Source of the DNA: Pseudohalocynthiibacter aestuariivivens
GTDB lineage: Bacteria > Pseudomonadota > Alphaproteobacteria > Rhodobacterales > Rhodobacteraceae
Direction: 5' to 3'
DNA: 64,000 bases
NCBI RefSeq assembly: GCF_018457175.1
Contig: NZ_JAGFNU010000001.1
Span: 62,001 to 126,000 of the forward strand
In this document: positions 45,599 to 54,567 of the stretch, in pieces
Numbering within the stretch: position 1 is the stretch's first letter
How the letters are laid out: every line of letters begins with the position of its first letter
Program-made: the position numbers and the translations under genes
Notes under the pieces: generated by a model
The model's database searches: none
Told to the model about the DNA's origin: nothing
The model's input: only the letters and a program-made list of their open reading frames with translations

Positions 45599-47797
45599 TT
45601 AGCGATTGCGACCGCCGAATATGCTGTTCAATACATCAAGAATTATGCCATCTGCCTGACGGTCCCGTCTGCCCCTGTTGCCACGTGTACGCAATTCGGA
45701 CAAAGGTGGCTGCGGTGGAACGGGTGTTATCATAGGCAGCGGTTGAGCAGGCAAACCTTCATGAACCCGTAGCATCGTTTCGTGCCATATTTCGGCTGGC
45801 AGACCACCGCCTGTCACACCAGTGAGCGGAGTGTTGTTGTCATAGCCCATCCAGACGCCCGCAACATAGTCGGCGGTAAAGCCTAAAAACCACGCATCGC
45901 GCGCGGCCTGAGTTGTTCCTGTTTTACCTGCTGCTGGCCGTCCCGGCAACTTTGCACGCTGACCAGTACCGGCTTCGACAACCTGGTTCATCATATAGAT
46001 GAGTTGCGCAGCTGCATTTTCACTGATGACACGTTCACCGATGCCACCCTCTTGTCGCATAAGGGGGTCCTGCTCGCCCTGTAGCCGAAGCTCAACAAGC
46101 CCGTAAGGTGTCACACTGCTTCCGCCGTTTAAGATGCCAGCGTATGCGCCTGTCATTTCAATAAGAGTGGATTCCGATGCGCCAAGCGCCAGTGCCGGGC
46201 CCAAAGCCAGATCACTTTCAATGCCGAAATCGGCTGCGATTTTGCGCACATTTTCGCGACCTACGCTTTCGGAAACGCGGACAGCCGGAATGTTAAAGGA
46301 CTGTCTCAGGGCGTCGGTCAGGGTCACTTGGCCATGAAATTTGTGATCATAGTTCGTCGGAGACCATGCGCCGGACCCCGGAATGTTGATTGTGAGCGGT
46401 GAGTCATCAACGTAATCGTTGTAACTGTACCCAAGGTCGAGAGCGGCGGCATAAACGAAGGGTTTGAATGCTGACCCAGTTTGACGCAGAGCCTGCGTCG
46501 CACGATTGAATGCGCCTGATACGCGTGTTTGCCGTCCGCCAACCATTGCACGCACCGCCCCGTCGGATGACATGACAACGATCGCGGCTTGTGCTTCTGA
46601 ACCGTCGCGTACCTTGGTTTCAAAAATGTAGGCCAGCGCTTCTTCGGCAGCAGTTTGTATGCGCTGATCAAGCGTTGTGCGGATGATAACGTCTTCGGTT
46701 GTGTTGCTGGTAAAGAAATCTGGCCCACTTCCCATGACCCAGTCCGCAAAATACCCACCGGCGCGTGCGGCTGCGGCTGCGGATAATTCCGCGGGGTTTT
46801 CGCGTGCATTCACTGCCTCAGCCGTAGAAAGATATCCCTGCTCTTCCATCAGATTCAAAACGACCTGCGCACGGTCACGAGACCGTTCAAGGTTGTTCGT
46901 CGGTGCATAGCGTGTCGGGGCTTTCAGCAAGCCCGCCAACATTGCAGCCTCTGTCGGAGAAACTGTGTTTGCTGATTCACCGAAATAACGTTGGCTCGCC
47001 GCCTCAAAACCACGTGCACCTGCGCCTAAAAACGCGCGATTGAGGTAGATCGTAAGGATTTCGTCTTTGCTGTACCGTACCTCCATCGCAAGTGCGTAGA
47101 TCGCTTCTTTCGCCTTACGCCAGAGCGTTCCCCGGCGACAATCAGCCTCGTATTCTGCTTCAGTCATCCCTGAACTAGGGTCGTGTGGAACACCAAGACA
47201 CAGCAGTTTCGCTGTTTGTTGCGTTATTGTAGAGCCACCGTTGCCGGACAGCGGGCCGCGTCCGGCGCGTAGGTTGATGCGTACTGCGCTCGCAATCCCA
47301 CGCGGGCTTATGCCAAAATGCCGGTAAAAACGCTTGTCTTCGGTCGCGATGACGGCGTTTTTCAGATGTGGGGAAACGGTATCAGCCGTAATCATGCCGC
47401 CAAACTGATCGCCGCGCCACGCGAACACCTGCCCGTTTCTGTCAAGCAGTGTGACGGATCCGCGGGTACGTCCGTCGATCAGCTGTGTGGCGTCAGGCAG
47501 TGTTGCAGCGAAGTACCCAACGGTCAGGGTGACTAGCAGCAGCAGCACAGCAGAGCTGCGCCAGACCACACCCCAGATCATCCGAAATACCCAACGAAAC
47601 AATCCTGATATCGCCCTAATAATTGGGTTGCGAGATCTGCTCCGCCTACGTCGTGTCGTTTTCCTTGGGGTGGGTTTGCTTTTAGTTGTTCGGCGTGTGG
47701 TAGCTGTCTTGGCAGCAGGTCTTTTACCTGATGCTGCCTTTGACGCATAACGCCGATCCGCCACCAATGGCGGTTTCTTTTTGCCAGTACCACTCAT
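45599..47797 (-). CDS. Class A penicillin-binding protein (PBP1A-type)
   Basis: The 732-residue bifunctional murein synthase has a long basic cytoplasmic tail (1-60, Lys/Arg/Thr-rich), an anchor (80-100), a GT51 glycosyltransferase with catalytic Glu153 in ATEDKRFYRHFG, and a transpeptidase. In the transpeptidase, SxxK is Ser442/Lys445 (TGSAFKPFVY), SxN is Ser500/Asn502, and KTG is at 625-627 (KTGTT). Length and motifs fit PBP1A. The C-terminus is proline- and arginine-rich. Convergent with the mla operon. Confidence 0.94.
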   Translation of the reverse strand: MSGTGKKKPPLVADRRYASKAASGKRPAAKTATTRRTTKSKPTPRKTTRRRRSRSRNPIIRAISGLFRWVFRMIWGVVWRSSAVLLLLVTLTVGYFAATLPDATQLIDGRTRGSVTLLDRNGQVFAWRGDQFGGMITADTVSPHLKNAVIATEDKRFYRHFGISPRGIASAVRINLRAGRGPLSGNGGSTITQQTAKLLCLGVPHDPSSGMTEAEYEADCRRGTLWRKAKEAIYALAMEVRYSKDEILTIYLNRAFLGAGARGFEAASQRYFGESANTVSPTEAAMLAGLLKAPTRYAPTNNLERSRDRAQVVLNLMEEQGYLSTAEAVNARENPAELSAAAAARAGGYFADWVMGSGPDFFTSNTTEDVIIRTTLDQRIQTAAEEALAYIFETKVRDGSEAQAAIVVMSSDGAVRAMVGGRQTRVSGAFNRATQALRQTGSAFKPFVYAAALDLGYSYNDYVDDSPLTINIPGSGAWSPTNYDHKFHGQVTLTDALRQSFNIPAVRVSESVGRENVRKIAADFGIESDLALGPALALGASESTLIEMTGAYAGILNGGSSVTPYGLVELRLQGEQDPLMRQEGGIGERVISENAAAQLIYMMNQVVEAGTGQRAKLPGRPAAGKTGTTQAARDAWFLGFTADYVAGVWMGYDNNTPLTGVTGGGLPAEIWHETMLRVHEGLPAQPLPMITPVPPQPPLSELRTRGNRGRRDRQADGIILDVLNSIFGGRNR

Positions 47798-48042
47798 GCG
47801 TCACCCAATCCGGCGCCTGCCTTTTTTTCGCAACTTACACGCTTCGCGTTGGAATGTGGAGCTTATAGAGCCAATCGCAATCCATTTTTCCAAAGCTTAA
47901 ATTTTAAGCATAGCCCGAAAAAACCGCAAAAAATGTGCGATCGAAGGGATTCATGCCTAAATTTTCGTCTCTCTCCCTTGAAGCGCGCATGTGCGGCATC
48001 GCTATGCTGCAGCTGCAAACACGCGGTCAGAAGGGAAATAAC

Positions 48043-48381
48043 GTGAAACTTATCATAGCGACCATCAAACCGTTCAAGCTCGAAGATGTCCGGGTTGCAC
48101 TTACAGAAACAGGCGTACGGGGCATGATGGTGAGTGAAATCAAAGGATTTGGTGCCCAGTCCGGTCATACGGAAATTTACCGGGGGGCCGAATATACGGT
48201 GAACTTTGTTCCGAAGATCAAACTTGAGATCGTTGTCGCTGCGGCAATGGCCGATCAGGTGATCGAAACAATCCAGAAAACAGCCAACACCGGCAAGATC
48301 GGCGACGGCAAAATATTCGTGCTTGATGTGGCGCAGGCAATGCGTGTGCGGACCGGCGAAATGAACGAGGACGCGCTGTAA
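48043..48381 (+). CDS. glnK: P-II nitrogen regulatory protein
   Basis: The 112-residue signal protein probably starts at GTG 48043, with GAAGGGA upstream. Starting there gives the canonical PII length, and an in-frame extension to 47935 does not look like PII. Blocks are KLIIATIKPFKLEDVRVAL, the T-loop GHTEIYRGAEY with Tyr51 (uridylylation site), and GKIGDGKIFVLDV. Its partner amtB follows 30 bases later, the classic glnK-amtB pair. No sigma-54 promoter could be found with confidence. Confidence 0.93.
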   Translation: MKLIIATIKPFKLEDVRVALTETGVRGMMVSEIKGFGAQSGHTEIYRGAEYTVNFVPKIKLEIVVAAAMADQVIETIQKTANTGKIGDGKIFVLDVAQAMRVRTGEMNEDAL

Positions 48382-48411
48382 AGCGGCGGACTGTCAGAGA
48401 GGAATATAGAA

Positions 48412-49731
48412 ATGAGACTGACAACACTTAGTCTGGCCGCACTGGTGGCCGCACTTCCAAGCCTTGGGTTTGCGCAAGAAGTGGATGAAACACCACTGAA
48501 CGCCGATATCGGCTTTATCTTTACGACATTCATGTTTCTGGTCACCGGGTTTCTGGTGTTCTGGATGGCGGCAGGGTTTGCCATGCTTGAGGCGGGTCTT
48601 GTTCGCGGCAAGAACGTCACCATGCAGTTAATGAAGAACGTTGCATTGTTTTCTCTGGCGTCGATCTTCTACTACCTGATTGGTTACAACCTTATGTATC
48701 CGGGTGACGGCTGGTCGATTGACGGAATTCTTGGGGCGTTTTCTCCGGCTTCGTTAGAACCTGTCGGCCTTGCAGACACCGAAGCAGACCTGACTTATGC
48801 GTCTGTGGGTTCAGACTTCTTCTTCCAGCTTATGTTCTGTGCAGCGACCGCGTCGATCGTGTCGGGTGCCATGGCAGAACGCGTAAAATTGTGGCCATTC
48901 CTGATTTTCACCGTGCTGCTGACGTCTGTCATCTATCCCATTCAGGCAAGTTGGAAATGGGGCGGCGGATTTCTGAACGAAATGGGCTTTCTTGATTTTG
49001 CCGGCTCGACCGTTGTGCACTCGGTCGGGGGCTGGGCTGCCCTGACAGGTGCTATTATCCTTGGGCCGCGTATCGGCAAATACAAAGATGGCAGAACCGT
49101 CCCAATGCCGGGTTCGAACTTGACGCTGGCTACATTGGGAACGTTTATTCTGTGGATGGGTTGGTTTGGTTTCAATGGCGGCTCGCAGCTTTACATGGAT
49201 ACCGCTGGTAACGTTTCTGACATCAGCCGGATCTTTAGCAATACCAATCTGGCTGCTGCCGGGGGCGCGCTCGCCGTACTCATCCTGACTCAGGTTCTTT
49301 ATAAGAAACCTGATTTGACGATGGTGCTGAACGGTGCACTTGCCGGGCTTGTATCGATCACTGCAGAACCGCTAACGCCAAGCCTTGGCGCATCTGTTCT
49401 GATTGGTGCAATCGGTGGTGTGATTGTTGTCTTTGCGGTGCCAATGCTGGATCGGTTCAAAATCGACGACGTCGTCGGTGCAATTCCGGTTCACCTGCTT
49501 GCAGGTATCTGGGGAACTCTGGCGGTCTGCCTGACAAATAGCGATGCATCTTTTGTCACCCAATTGATCTCGATCATAGTGGTAGCTGCCTTTGTCGTGG
49601 TTGCTTCAGCTGTGGTCTGGCTCGTTCTGAAGGGTCTGATGGGGCTCCGAGTGAGCGAAGAGGCCGAGATCACAGGGCTCGACATGACCGAATTGGGCAT
49701 GGAGGCCTACCCCGAGTTCTCTAACGGCTGA
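48412..49731 (+). CDS. amtB: Ammonium transporter
   Basis: The 439-residue inner-membrane channel has a signal peptide (1-21, ending GFAQ) and eleven segments. The twin-histidine pore is visible in TVVHSVGGWAALTG and IPVHLLAGIWG. Other marks are the GFAMLEAGLVRGKN block and the C-terminal cytoplasmic tail to which GlnK binds. A strong terminator follows. Confidence 0.94.
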   Translation: MRLTTLSLAALVAALPSLGFAQEVDETPLNADIGFIFTTFMFLVTGFLVFWMAAGFAMLEAGLVRGKNVTMQLMKNVALFSLASIFYYLIGYNLMYPGDGWSIDGILGAFSPASLEPVGLADTEADLTYASVGSDFFFQLMFCAATASIVSGAMAERVKLWPFLIFTVLLTSVIYPIQASWKWGGGFLNEMGFLDFAGSTVVHSVGGWAALTGAIILGPRIGKYKDGRTVPMPGSNLTLATLGTFILWMGWFGFNGGSQLYMDTAGNVSDISRIFSNTNLAAAGGALAVLILTQVLYKKPDLTMVLNGALAGLVSITAEPLTPSLGASVLIGAIGGVIVVFAVPMLDRFKIDDVVGAIPVHLLAGIWGTLAVCLTNSDASFVTQLISIIVVAAFVVVASAVVWLVLKGLMGLRVSEEAEITGLDMTELGMEAYPEFSNG

Positions 49732-49760
49732 TTCCCTTCCTTTTCAGCCGAGAGACATCT

Positions 49761-49790
49761 TGCCCGGGCCTAAGTGCCCGGGCCTTTTTT
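49761..49790 (+). terminator. Rho-independent terminator of glnK-amtB
   Basis: An 8-bp GC stem (gcccgggc at 49762-49769 and 49776-49783) with a 6-base loop is followed by cc and six T. It lies 30 bases after the amtB stop. Confidence 0.9.
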
Positions 49791-49857
49791 GTTTGTCTTA
49801 ACGAAAAACGCGGCCTCCCGGGGCACGCTTTCGTTTAAAGCAGAGTGTTAAATTGGT

Positions 49858-51042
49858 TCAAATTCCAACATCGATGATTGCTTTGGCCAGAATAGGCACT
49901 GAGTTTTTATTCAGGCCTGCAATGTTTAGCCGACTGTCACCAACCATGTAGATGCCATGATCGCGGCGGAGCGTTTCGACCTGCTCTGGCGTTGCACCAA
50001 GGCGCGAGAACATGCCGCGGTGCTGCGCAAGAAAAGCAAAGCGGTCAGAACCAGCGAGTTTTTGAAGCTCTTTCGCAAGCTGTTCACGCAATGCGAGCAT
50101 TCCAAGGCGAACCTCTTCAAGCTCGGCGCTCCAGTCAGCGCGCAGTGCTTTGTCATCAAGGATCATTGTAACAAGCCGTGCACCATGATCCGGCGGGAAG
50201 GAGTAGTTCTGACGGTTCAGAAACGCGAGGTTCCCCTGCGTAACATCCCGCAACGATGCATCCTGTGTCACCACCATTAGAATACCCGTGCGTTCGCGGT
50301 AGATACCGAAGTTTTTGGAACAGCTCGCCGCAATCAGGGTCTGGGGCATTTCAGAGGCGACCATACGTAAGCCTGCTGCATCTTCTTCCAGACCGTCACC
50401 AAACCCTTGATATGCGATGTCAATAAACGGGATTGCGCCGGTTTCCTGTAGCACGGCGATCACTTCGGCCCATTGTGCGTTGGTCAGGTTTGCACCGGTT
50501 GGGTTGTGGCAGCAACCGTGCAATAGCACAACATCGCCTGCGGGAATCTGTGCAAGGTCGGCGAGCATACCCTCAAAATCTACGCCCCGGGAGTCGTTAT
50601 CGAAATACCGATACTCGCGCATCTTCATCCCAAGATATTTGATGATCGACGGGTGGTTGGGCCATGTTGGGTTTGATATCCAGATAGTGGCATCTGGTGA
50701 TGCCATCTGGATGAGTTCCAGCGCCTGTCGCACAGCACCAGTTCCACCCGGAGTCGCAGCTGCAGCCACGTTTTCGCGCGCGACTGAGGAACTCAGAACC
50801 AGAGAAATCATTGCGTCCTGATACGCAGGCTCACCGGCAAGACCAGTGTACGATTTGGTTGTTTCGGTTTCCCAAAGTTGCTTTTCAGCAGCTTTGATTG
50901 CACGCATCACAGGAGTGACACCTTCGGCGTTTTTGTAAACGCCAACACCAAGGTCGATTTTGTCAGAACGCGGATCGTCGCGATACATTTGGACCAGCTG
51001 GAGGATTTTATCAGCGGGCTGTTGTTTGAGATTGCTAAGCAT
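49858..51042 (-). CDS. Aromatic amino acid/aspartate aminotransferase (TyrB-like)
   Basis: The 394-residue PLP enzyme of class I has Lys243 in AASCSKNFGIYRERTG as the cofactor lysine, HGCCHNPTGANLT for the cofactor ring, IDIAYQGFGDGLEED, and the N-terminal LGVGVYKNAEG. This is the AspC/TyrB branch; substrate preference between aspartate and aromatic acids is not separable by eye. One base separates its start from the stop of the sulfurtransferase gene, so the two are co-expressed. Confidence 0.9.
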   Translation of the reverse strand: MLSNLKQQPADKILQLVQMYRDDPRSDKIDLGVGVYKNAEGVTPVMRAIKAAEKQLWETETTKSYTGLAGEPAYQDAMISLVLSSSVARENVAAAATPGGTGAVRQALELIQMASPDATIWISNPTWPNHPSIIKYLGMKMREYRYFDNDSRGVDFEGMLADLAQIPAGDVVLLHGCCHNPTGANLTNAQWAEVIAVLQETGAIPFIDIAYQGFGDGLEEDAAGLRMVASEMPQTLIAASCSKNFGIYRERTGILMVVTQDASLRDVTQGNLAFLNRQNYSFPPDHGARLVTMILDDKALRADWSAELEEVRLGMLALREQLAKELQKLAGSDRFAFLAQHRGMFSRLGATPEQVETLRRDHGIYMVGDSRLNIAGLNKNSVPILAKAIIDVGI

Positions 51043-51043
51043 A

Positions 51044-51898
51044 TCAGGCCCCCGTTTTTATTTTAAGATCATTGTACATGCCCCATTCCGCCCATGAACC
51101 GTCATAGAGCGCGTGGCGACGATGCCCAATACGTTCCAGCGCAAGGCTGAGGATCGCTGCAGTTACACCAGAACCGCAAGTGGTGATTGCTGGCTTGCCA
51201 AGGTCGACGCCAGCATTTTCGAAAATGGGTTTCAGTGCATCCACGGATTTCATCGTTCCGTCAGCGTTCAGAACATCCGGGTAGGGAACATTTACCGAAT
51301 TGGGTATGCGTCCGGAACGAAGGCCCGGACGCGGCTCTTCTTCTTCGCCCCGAAAGCGTGCAGCGCTGCGAGCGTCGACGATTGTATAATCACCCAGTTT
51401 CGCTGCTGCGGCGACTTGCGTAACATCTTTGGTCAGATGTGCCTGCCGTTGAACTGTCATATGACGGTCGCGCACGATTGGGGGCAAGTCTTCGACTTCA
51501 CGTTCTTCGGCGATCCATTTGGGAAGGCCACCATCCAGAACAGCGATGTCTGTTTTGCCCATAAGGCGAAACAACCACCAGACACGTGCCGCGGAAAACA
51601 GACCAGAACCATCGTAGGCAACAACCTGATGGCCGTCTCCCACGCCCATTTCGCGCATTCGTGACATGAATTTTTCAATTGGAGGTGCCATATGTGGCAG
51701 CTCAGAGCGATGATCACTGATGTCATCGATATCGAAAAACCGTGCACCCGGAATGTGGGCCTCTTCATATTCCGCACGTGGGTTACGCCCAGATTGCGGC
51801 ATATACCAGGATGCATCAAGAATACGCAGGTCTGGATCTTTCAGATGCTGGGCTAGCCAGTCTGTTGAAACCAGTGTTTTCGGATCATTTTCGGACAT
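51044..51898 (-). CDS. sseA: 3-mercaptopyruvate sulfurtransferase
   Basis: The 284-residue protein has two rhodanese domains: a catalytically inactive N-terminal one with AHIPGARFFDIDDISD and a C-terminal one with SVNVPYPDVL. Catalytic Cys241 lies in the loop CGSGVTA, the loop sequence of mercaptopyruvate rather than thiosulfate sulfurtransferases. With the adjacent aminotransferase, which could convert cysteine to mercaptopyruvate, it would form a cysteine-degradation module. That pairing is inference. Confidence 0.92.
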   Translation of the reverse strand: MSENDPKTLVSTDWLAQHLKDPDLRILDASWYMPQSGRNPRAEYEEAHIPGARFFDIDDISDHRSELPHMAPPIEKFMSRMREMGVGDGHQVVAYDGSGLFSAARVWWLFRLMGKTDIAVLDGGLPKWIAEEREVEDLPPIVRDRHMTVQRQAHLTKDVTQVAAAAKLGDYTIVDARSAARFRGEEEEPRPGLRSGRIPNSVNVPYPDVLNADGTMKSVDALKPIFENAGVDLGKPAITTCGSGVTAAILSLALERIGHRRHALYDGSWAEWGMYNDLKIKTGA

Positions 51899-51960
51899 TT
51901 TTCGCCCCCAGAAGACTCGGTCGATCCTTGCCTACCGAGAGGGACGCGCGCTGGCAAGAG

Positions 51961-51992
51961 GCAGGTGCCTTACCTAAGGGGCAGGCACCTGC
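51961..51992. repeat. GC hairpin between sseA and the glycine-rich gene
   Basis: GCAGGTGCC (51961-51969) pairs perfectly with GGCACCTGC (51984-51992) across a 14-base loop. On the plus strand it is followed by attttt; on the minus strand there is no T-run. It may terminate the small glycine-rich gene's transcript before sseA. Confidence 0.5.
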
Positions 51993-52000
51993 AATTTTTC

Positions 52001-52288
52001 TTATTTTGCCATCATCTTTTTGACGATTCCGACGATTGCCAGCAAAACGCCGCCGCCAACACCGCCGCCAGCAATTTGGCTAACGATTGCGCCAAGGTCC
52101 ATTCCGCTGCCTGCAGCCGCGTCGGCCATGCCACCTGCGCCAATCATTCCAAGGAGCTGGCCACCAATACCACCGCCCAAGATTCCGGCAATCGAATTCA
52201 ACAGAGTGCCTTGGTTAAGGTTCTTTAACAGGCCGCCAGCTACGTTGCCGCCGATGGCACCCGATATCAGACTGATCAGGAGTTCCAT
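52001..52288 (-). CDS. Small glycine-rich hydrophobic protein
   Basis: The 95-residue protein is made largely of Gly, Ala, Ile and Leu. Repeated small-residue patterns such as GGNVAGGLL, GGGIGGQLLGMIG and GGGVGGGVLLAIVG recall glycine-zipper membrane segments. It may be a small inner-membrane or membrane-inserting protein. No family is recognised. It is monocistronic, with an AT-rich flank, between sseA and smpB. Confidence 0.7.
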   Translation of the reverse strand: MELLISLISGAIGGNVAGGLLKNLNQGTLLNSIAGILGGGIGGQLLGMIGAGGMADAAAGSGMDLGAIVSQIAGGGVGGGVLLAIVGIVKKMMAK

Positions 52289-52411
52289 TTTTGTGTCCTT
52301 CTTCCGTCATGGGCCATTAAATTTATACACCAATACCCGGCCCAGATACTTGGCTTAGGCGGAGGATATCAAATTTAATGTTTTTCCGCGAAGGGGAATA
52401 ATTTGACTGAT

Positions 52412-52885
52412 CTAACCGTTACGTAAAAGACGCTGTTTCTGGCGGCCCCAGTCGCGTTTTGCCTCGGTCGCACGTTTGTCGTGAACCTTTTTACCTTTGG
52501 CGATACCGATCTTAAGTTTGACCATACCTTTGTGGTTGAAATACATGACCAGCGGCACAAGGGTCATACCTTGACGCGAAGTTGCTTGCCAAAGTTTTGA
52601 TAATTCTTTCTTTGAAACCAGAAGTTTACGTTTGCGCCGCTCTTCGTGACCCCAGGTTTTAGCTTGCGCATAAGGGGAAATGTAGCCGTTAATCAGCCAA
52701 AGTTCACCGTCTTCAACATTTGCATAACTGTCGGCAATGTTAACCTGACCCGTGCGGGTCGATTTTACCTCGGACCCAAAAAGCACGATGCCACATTCGA
52801 GATCATCCTCGATGGCATAGTCATAGCGCGCGCGCCGGTTTTCGGCGATCACCTTATAGTTTGGGTCTGATTTCTTGTTCGACAT
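52412..52885 (-). CDS. smpB: SsrA-binding protein SmpB
   Basis: The 157-residue beta-barrel RNA-binding protein delivers tmRNA to stalled ribosomes. It has [23 protein letters not shown] at the start, [22 protein letters not shown] and [15 protein letters not shown], all diagnostic. The C-terminal basic tail [19 protein letters not shown] enters the mRNA channel. In many relatives smpB neighbours dapA; here 1.7 kb with a RidA gene and an orphan gene lies between. Confidence 0.95.
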   Translation of the reverse strand: MSNKKSDPNYKVIAENRRARYDYAIEDDLECGIVLFGSEVKSTRTGQVNIADSYANVEDGELWLINGYISPYAQAKTWGHEERRKRKLLVSKKELSKLWQATSRQGMTLVPLVMYFNHKGMVKLKIGIAKGKKVHDKRATEAKRDWGRQKQRLLRNG

Positions 52886-52988
52886 AATGTCTGTTGCCTA
52901 CACCGCAGCAAAGAGGGTGTCCATCGGGGACCGACGCAGAAGGTAAGTTGAAATTTAAAAATTATAACCAGTGCCTTTGAATTCTATT

Positions 52989-53399
52989 TTAGCTGGAAGG
53001 CCATTCCGCGATCACGGCGTCTGCTTCTATCTCGATCAACCATTCCGGATTTACAAAGCGTTCAACCGCCATGATTGTATCAACCGGACGCACATCGGCG
53101 AAATAATCTTTGCGGACGTCTATGGCAGATTTCCAATCATCAATATTTGTCAGGATAATCCGGGTACGCACAACGTCGTGCATGCCAGACCCCGCCTGTT
53201 CAAGCGCAGCCTTAATGATCTCCAGAATACATTTTGTCTGCATCGCGACATCACCGATACCAACGGTTTTCCCGTCGGGACCAACCGGGGCAGTTCCACC
53301 AATCGAAATAAATGGGCCAACCCGAACGGCACGAGAGAAGCCCACGATCGCCTCCATCGGGTTTCCGTTGGAAATAAGCTCTCTGTCAAATAGCGCCAT
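52989..53399 (-). CDS. RidA family protein
   Basis: The protein has 136 residues from ATG 53399, which is preceded by GGAGG; an in-frame extension to 53495 is non-coding in appearance. Family blocks are SRAVRVGPFISIGGTAPV, VRTRIILTNIDDW and NPEWLIEIEADAVIA. It is a second RidA paralogue, distinct from that at 42938, and probably acts on reactive imines or enamines. It lies 103 bases upstream of smpB on the same strand. Confidence 0.9.
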   Translation of the reverse strand: MALFDRELISNGNPMEAIVGFSRAVRVGPFISIGGTAPVGPDGKTVGIGDVAMQTKCILEIIKAALEQAGSGMHDVVRTRIILTNIDDWKSAIDVRKDYFADVRPVDTIMAVERFVNPEWLIEIEADAVIAEWPSS

Positions 53400-53643
53400 G
53401 TTGGCCTCCGGTAATGGATTAAGTAGGGGCACGTTAACGGAAAATTTCGTTTTTGCGAAATTAGGCGGCGAACGCCTACTCAATTCAGTTTTCACTTGTC
53501 ATTTTCGGAGAAACCGATTGCCGCATCGCAACTAAAGATTGAAGAATTGATGCTGACGTATATTTAGAGATGCGGGTTTCTAATTGATCACTTTTGTTAA
53601 TCGCGAGCCGTTAGTTAGTGAATAATGGAGAAATTTGTAGGCG

Positions 53644-54426
53644 ATGGAGATATTGAGCGAAATCTATCAGGGTGGTTTTTACTTACTCTCGCGCAGGTTC
53701 GAGAAAAAGCAGTTTCCGTTTATTGGCGTGGAGGAGGTACTTCCACCTGTTGACGTAGATCTAAACTTACTTGCGGATCAAACTGTGACCTCTCCCGAAA
53801 TCTTATCCGAAGAATTAAGAAAGCATGATTTTCAGTTAACGCTCGCAGAACTGCAAACCGAATTCGCGGGCCAAAATGGTCTTTTGCTTTTACATGCTTT
53901 GCTAATCGCGGTTTTACGCAGACGCGAAGCGCCGGAAAATGCAACGCATCTCTTTCTGCGCCTGTGGCGAGAGCAAGGAACTCGTTTAGCCAAAGACCTG
54001 ACGATACGATGGAAGATATCCGCAGCGACCACGTTTGCCGACCACGGTAACTCATATGAGCAACGATCACTGGGGATGGGTCTTTCAATCCTATTTGACA
54101 TGATAAAACTGCACGACAGTGAAAGGCGCCTTACCGGTCAATCAGGTCGCGCCCCATTTAGGCGAAATCCAGAAATACGCCGATTTCCGCTGGCTTTCGG
54201 AATGGTGCCATATTCATTTCAGAACGGCGATCTTGATCGCAACATGCTGGCACGCCTCTGGGCGCTCTCTGAGAAAGATGAAGTAATCGCCCCGCTCGCT
54301 CGCTCAATGTTGTTTGCTGTTATGACAGATCAGCGATCAATTTTCGCTCGTGCCCAGCGCCTTAAGCCCAAACACGGCAATGAATCTGTCTTGGACCTGA
54401 TCCCACGCGACGAAGGGTCAAAGTGA
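53644..54426 (+). CDS. Orphan protein of unknown function
   Basis: I recognise no domain in this 260-residue cytoplasmic-looking protein. A helical N-terminal third (LSEIYQGGFYLLSRRFEKK) is followed by acidic DVDLNLLADQTV, then LLLLHALLIAVLRRREAPENA, basic FLRLWREQGTRLAKDLTIRW, and a C-terminal helical part ending KPKHGNESVLDLIPRD. No signal peptide or clear transmembrane span. It has its own upstream region (AT-rich, 53520-53640) and sits inside the usual smpB-dapA neighbourhood. A 46-codon frame may follow it. Confidence 0.6.
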   Translation: MEILSEIYQGGFYLLSRRFEKKQFPFIGVEEVLPPVDVDLNLLADQTVTSPEILSEELRKHDFQLTLAELQTEFAGQNGLLLLHALLIAVLRRREAPENATHLFLRLWREQGTRLAKDLTIRWKISAATTFADHGNSYEQRSLGMGLSILFDMIKLHDSERRLTGQSGRAPFRRNPEIRRFPLAFGMVPYSFQNGDLDRNMLARLWALSEKDEVIAPLARSMLFAVMTDQRSIFARAQRLKPKHGNESVLDLIPRDEGSK

Positions 54427-54429
54427 ATT

Positions 54430-54567
54430 TTGAATAGAGAAACTCTGGTCGTGCTAGCGACAATTGCAGGGCTTTGCCTGGTTAAACTATCTCAAGAGAT
54501 GTCTAATTCACTTTTTCGCGTCTCTTCCAGAGTGAACAAACACAGGTATTATTGTTACATTAATTAA
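54430..54567 (+). CDS. Possible 45-residue hydrophobic small protein
   Basis: TTG 54430 opens a short frame with a membrane-like core ([15 protein letters not shown]) and a basic tail ([12 protein letters not shown]). It begins four bases after the orphan gene's stop and ends just inside the 3' end of dapA on the other strand. GAAGGG lies a rather distant 12 bases upstream. Evidence is weak; chance is possible. Confidence 0.25.
   Translation: MNRETLVVLATIAGLCLVKLSQEMSNSLFRVSSRVNKHRYYCYIN

Noticed and set aside
46324-46809. 161-codon open frame antisense or out of frame within the PBP gene
   Set aside because: The PBP gene has full catalytic motifs across this stretch; the alternative frame shows no family-like pattern.
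47990-48042. Possible sigma-54 promoter upstream of glnK
   Set aside because: GG and GC elements exist near 47993-48010 but the spacing is not the required ten bases.
49850-49870. ggttcaaattccaac resembling a tRNA T-loop
   Set aside because: It is the 3' end of the aminotransferase gene; no acceptor, anticodon or D-arm can be folded around it.
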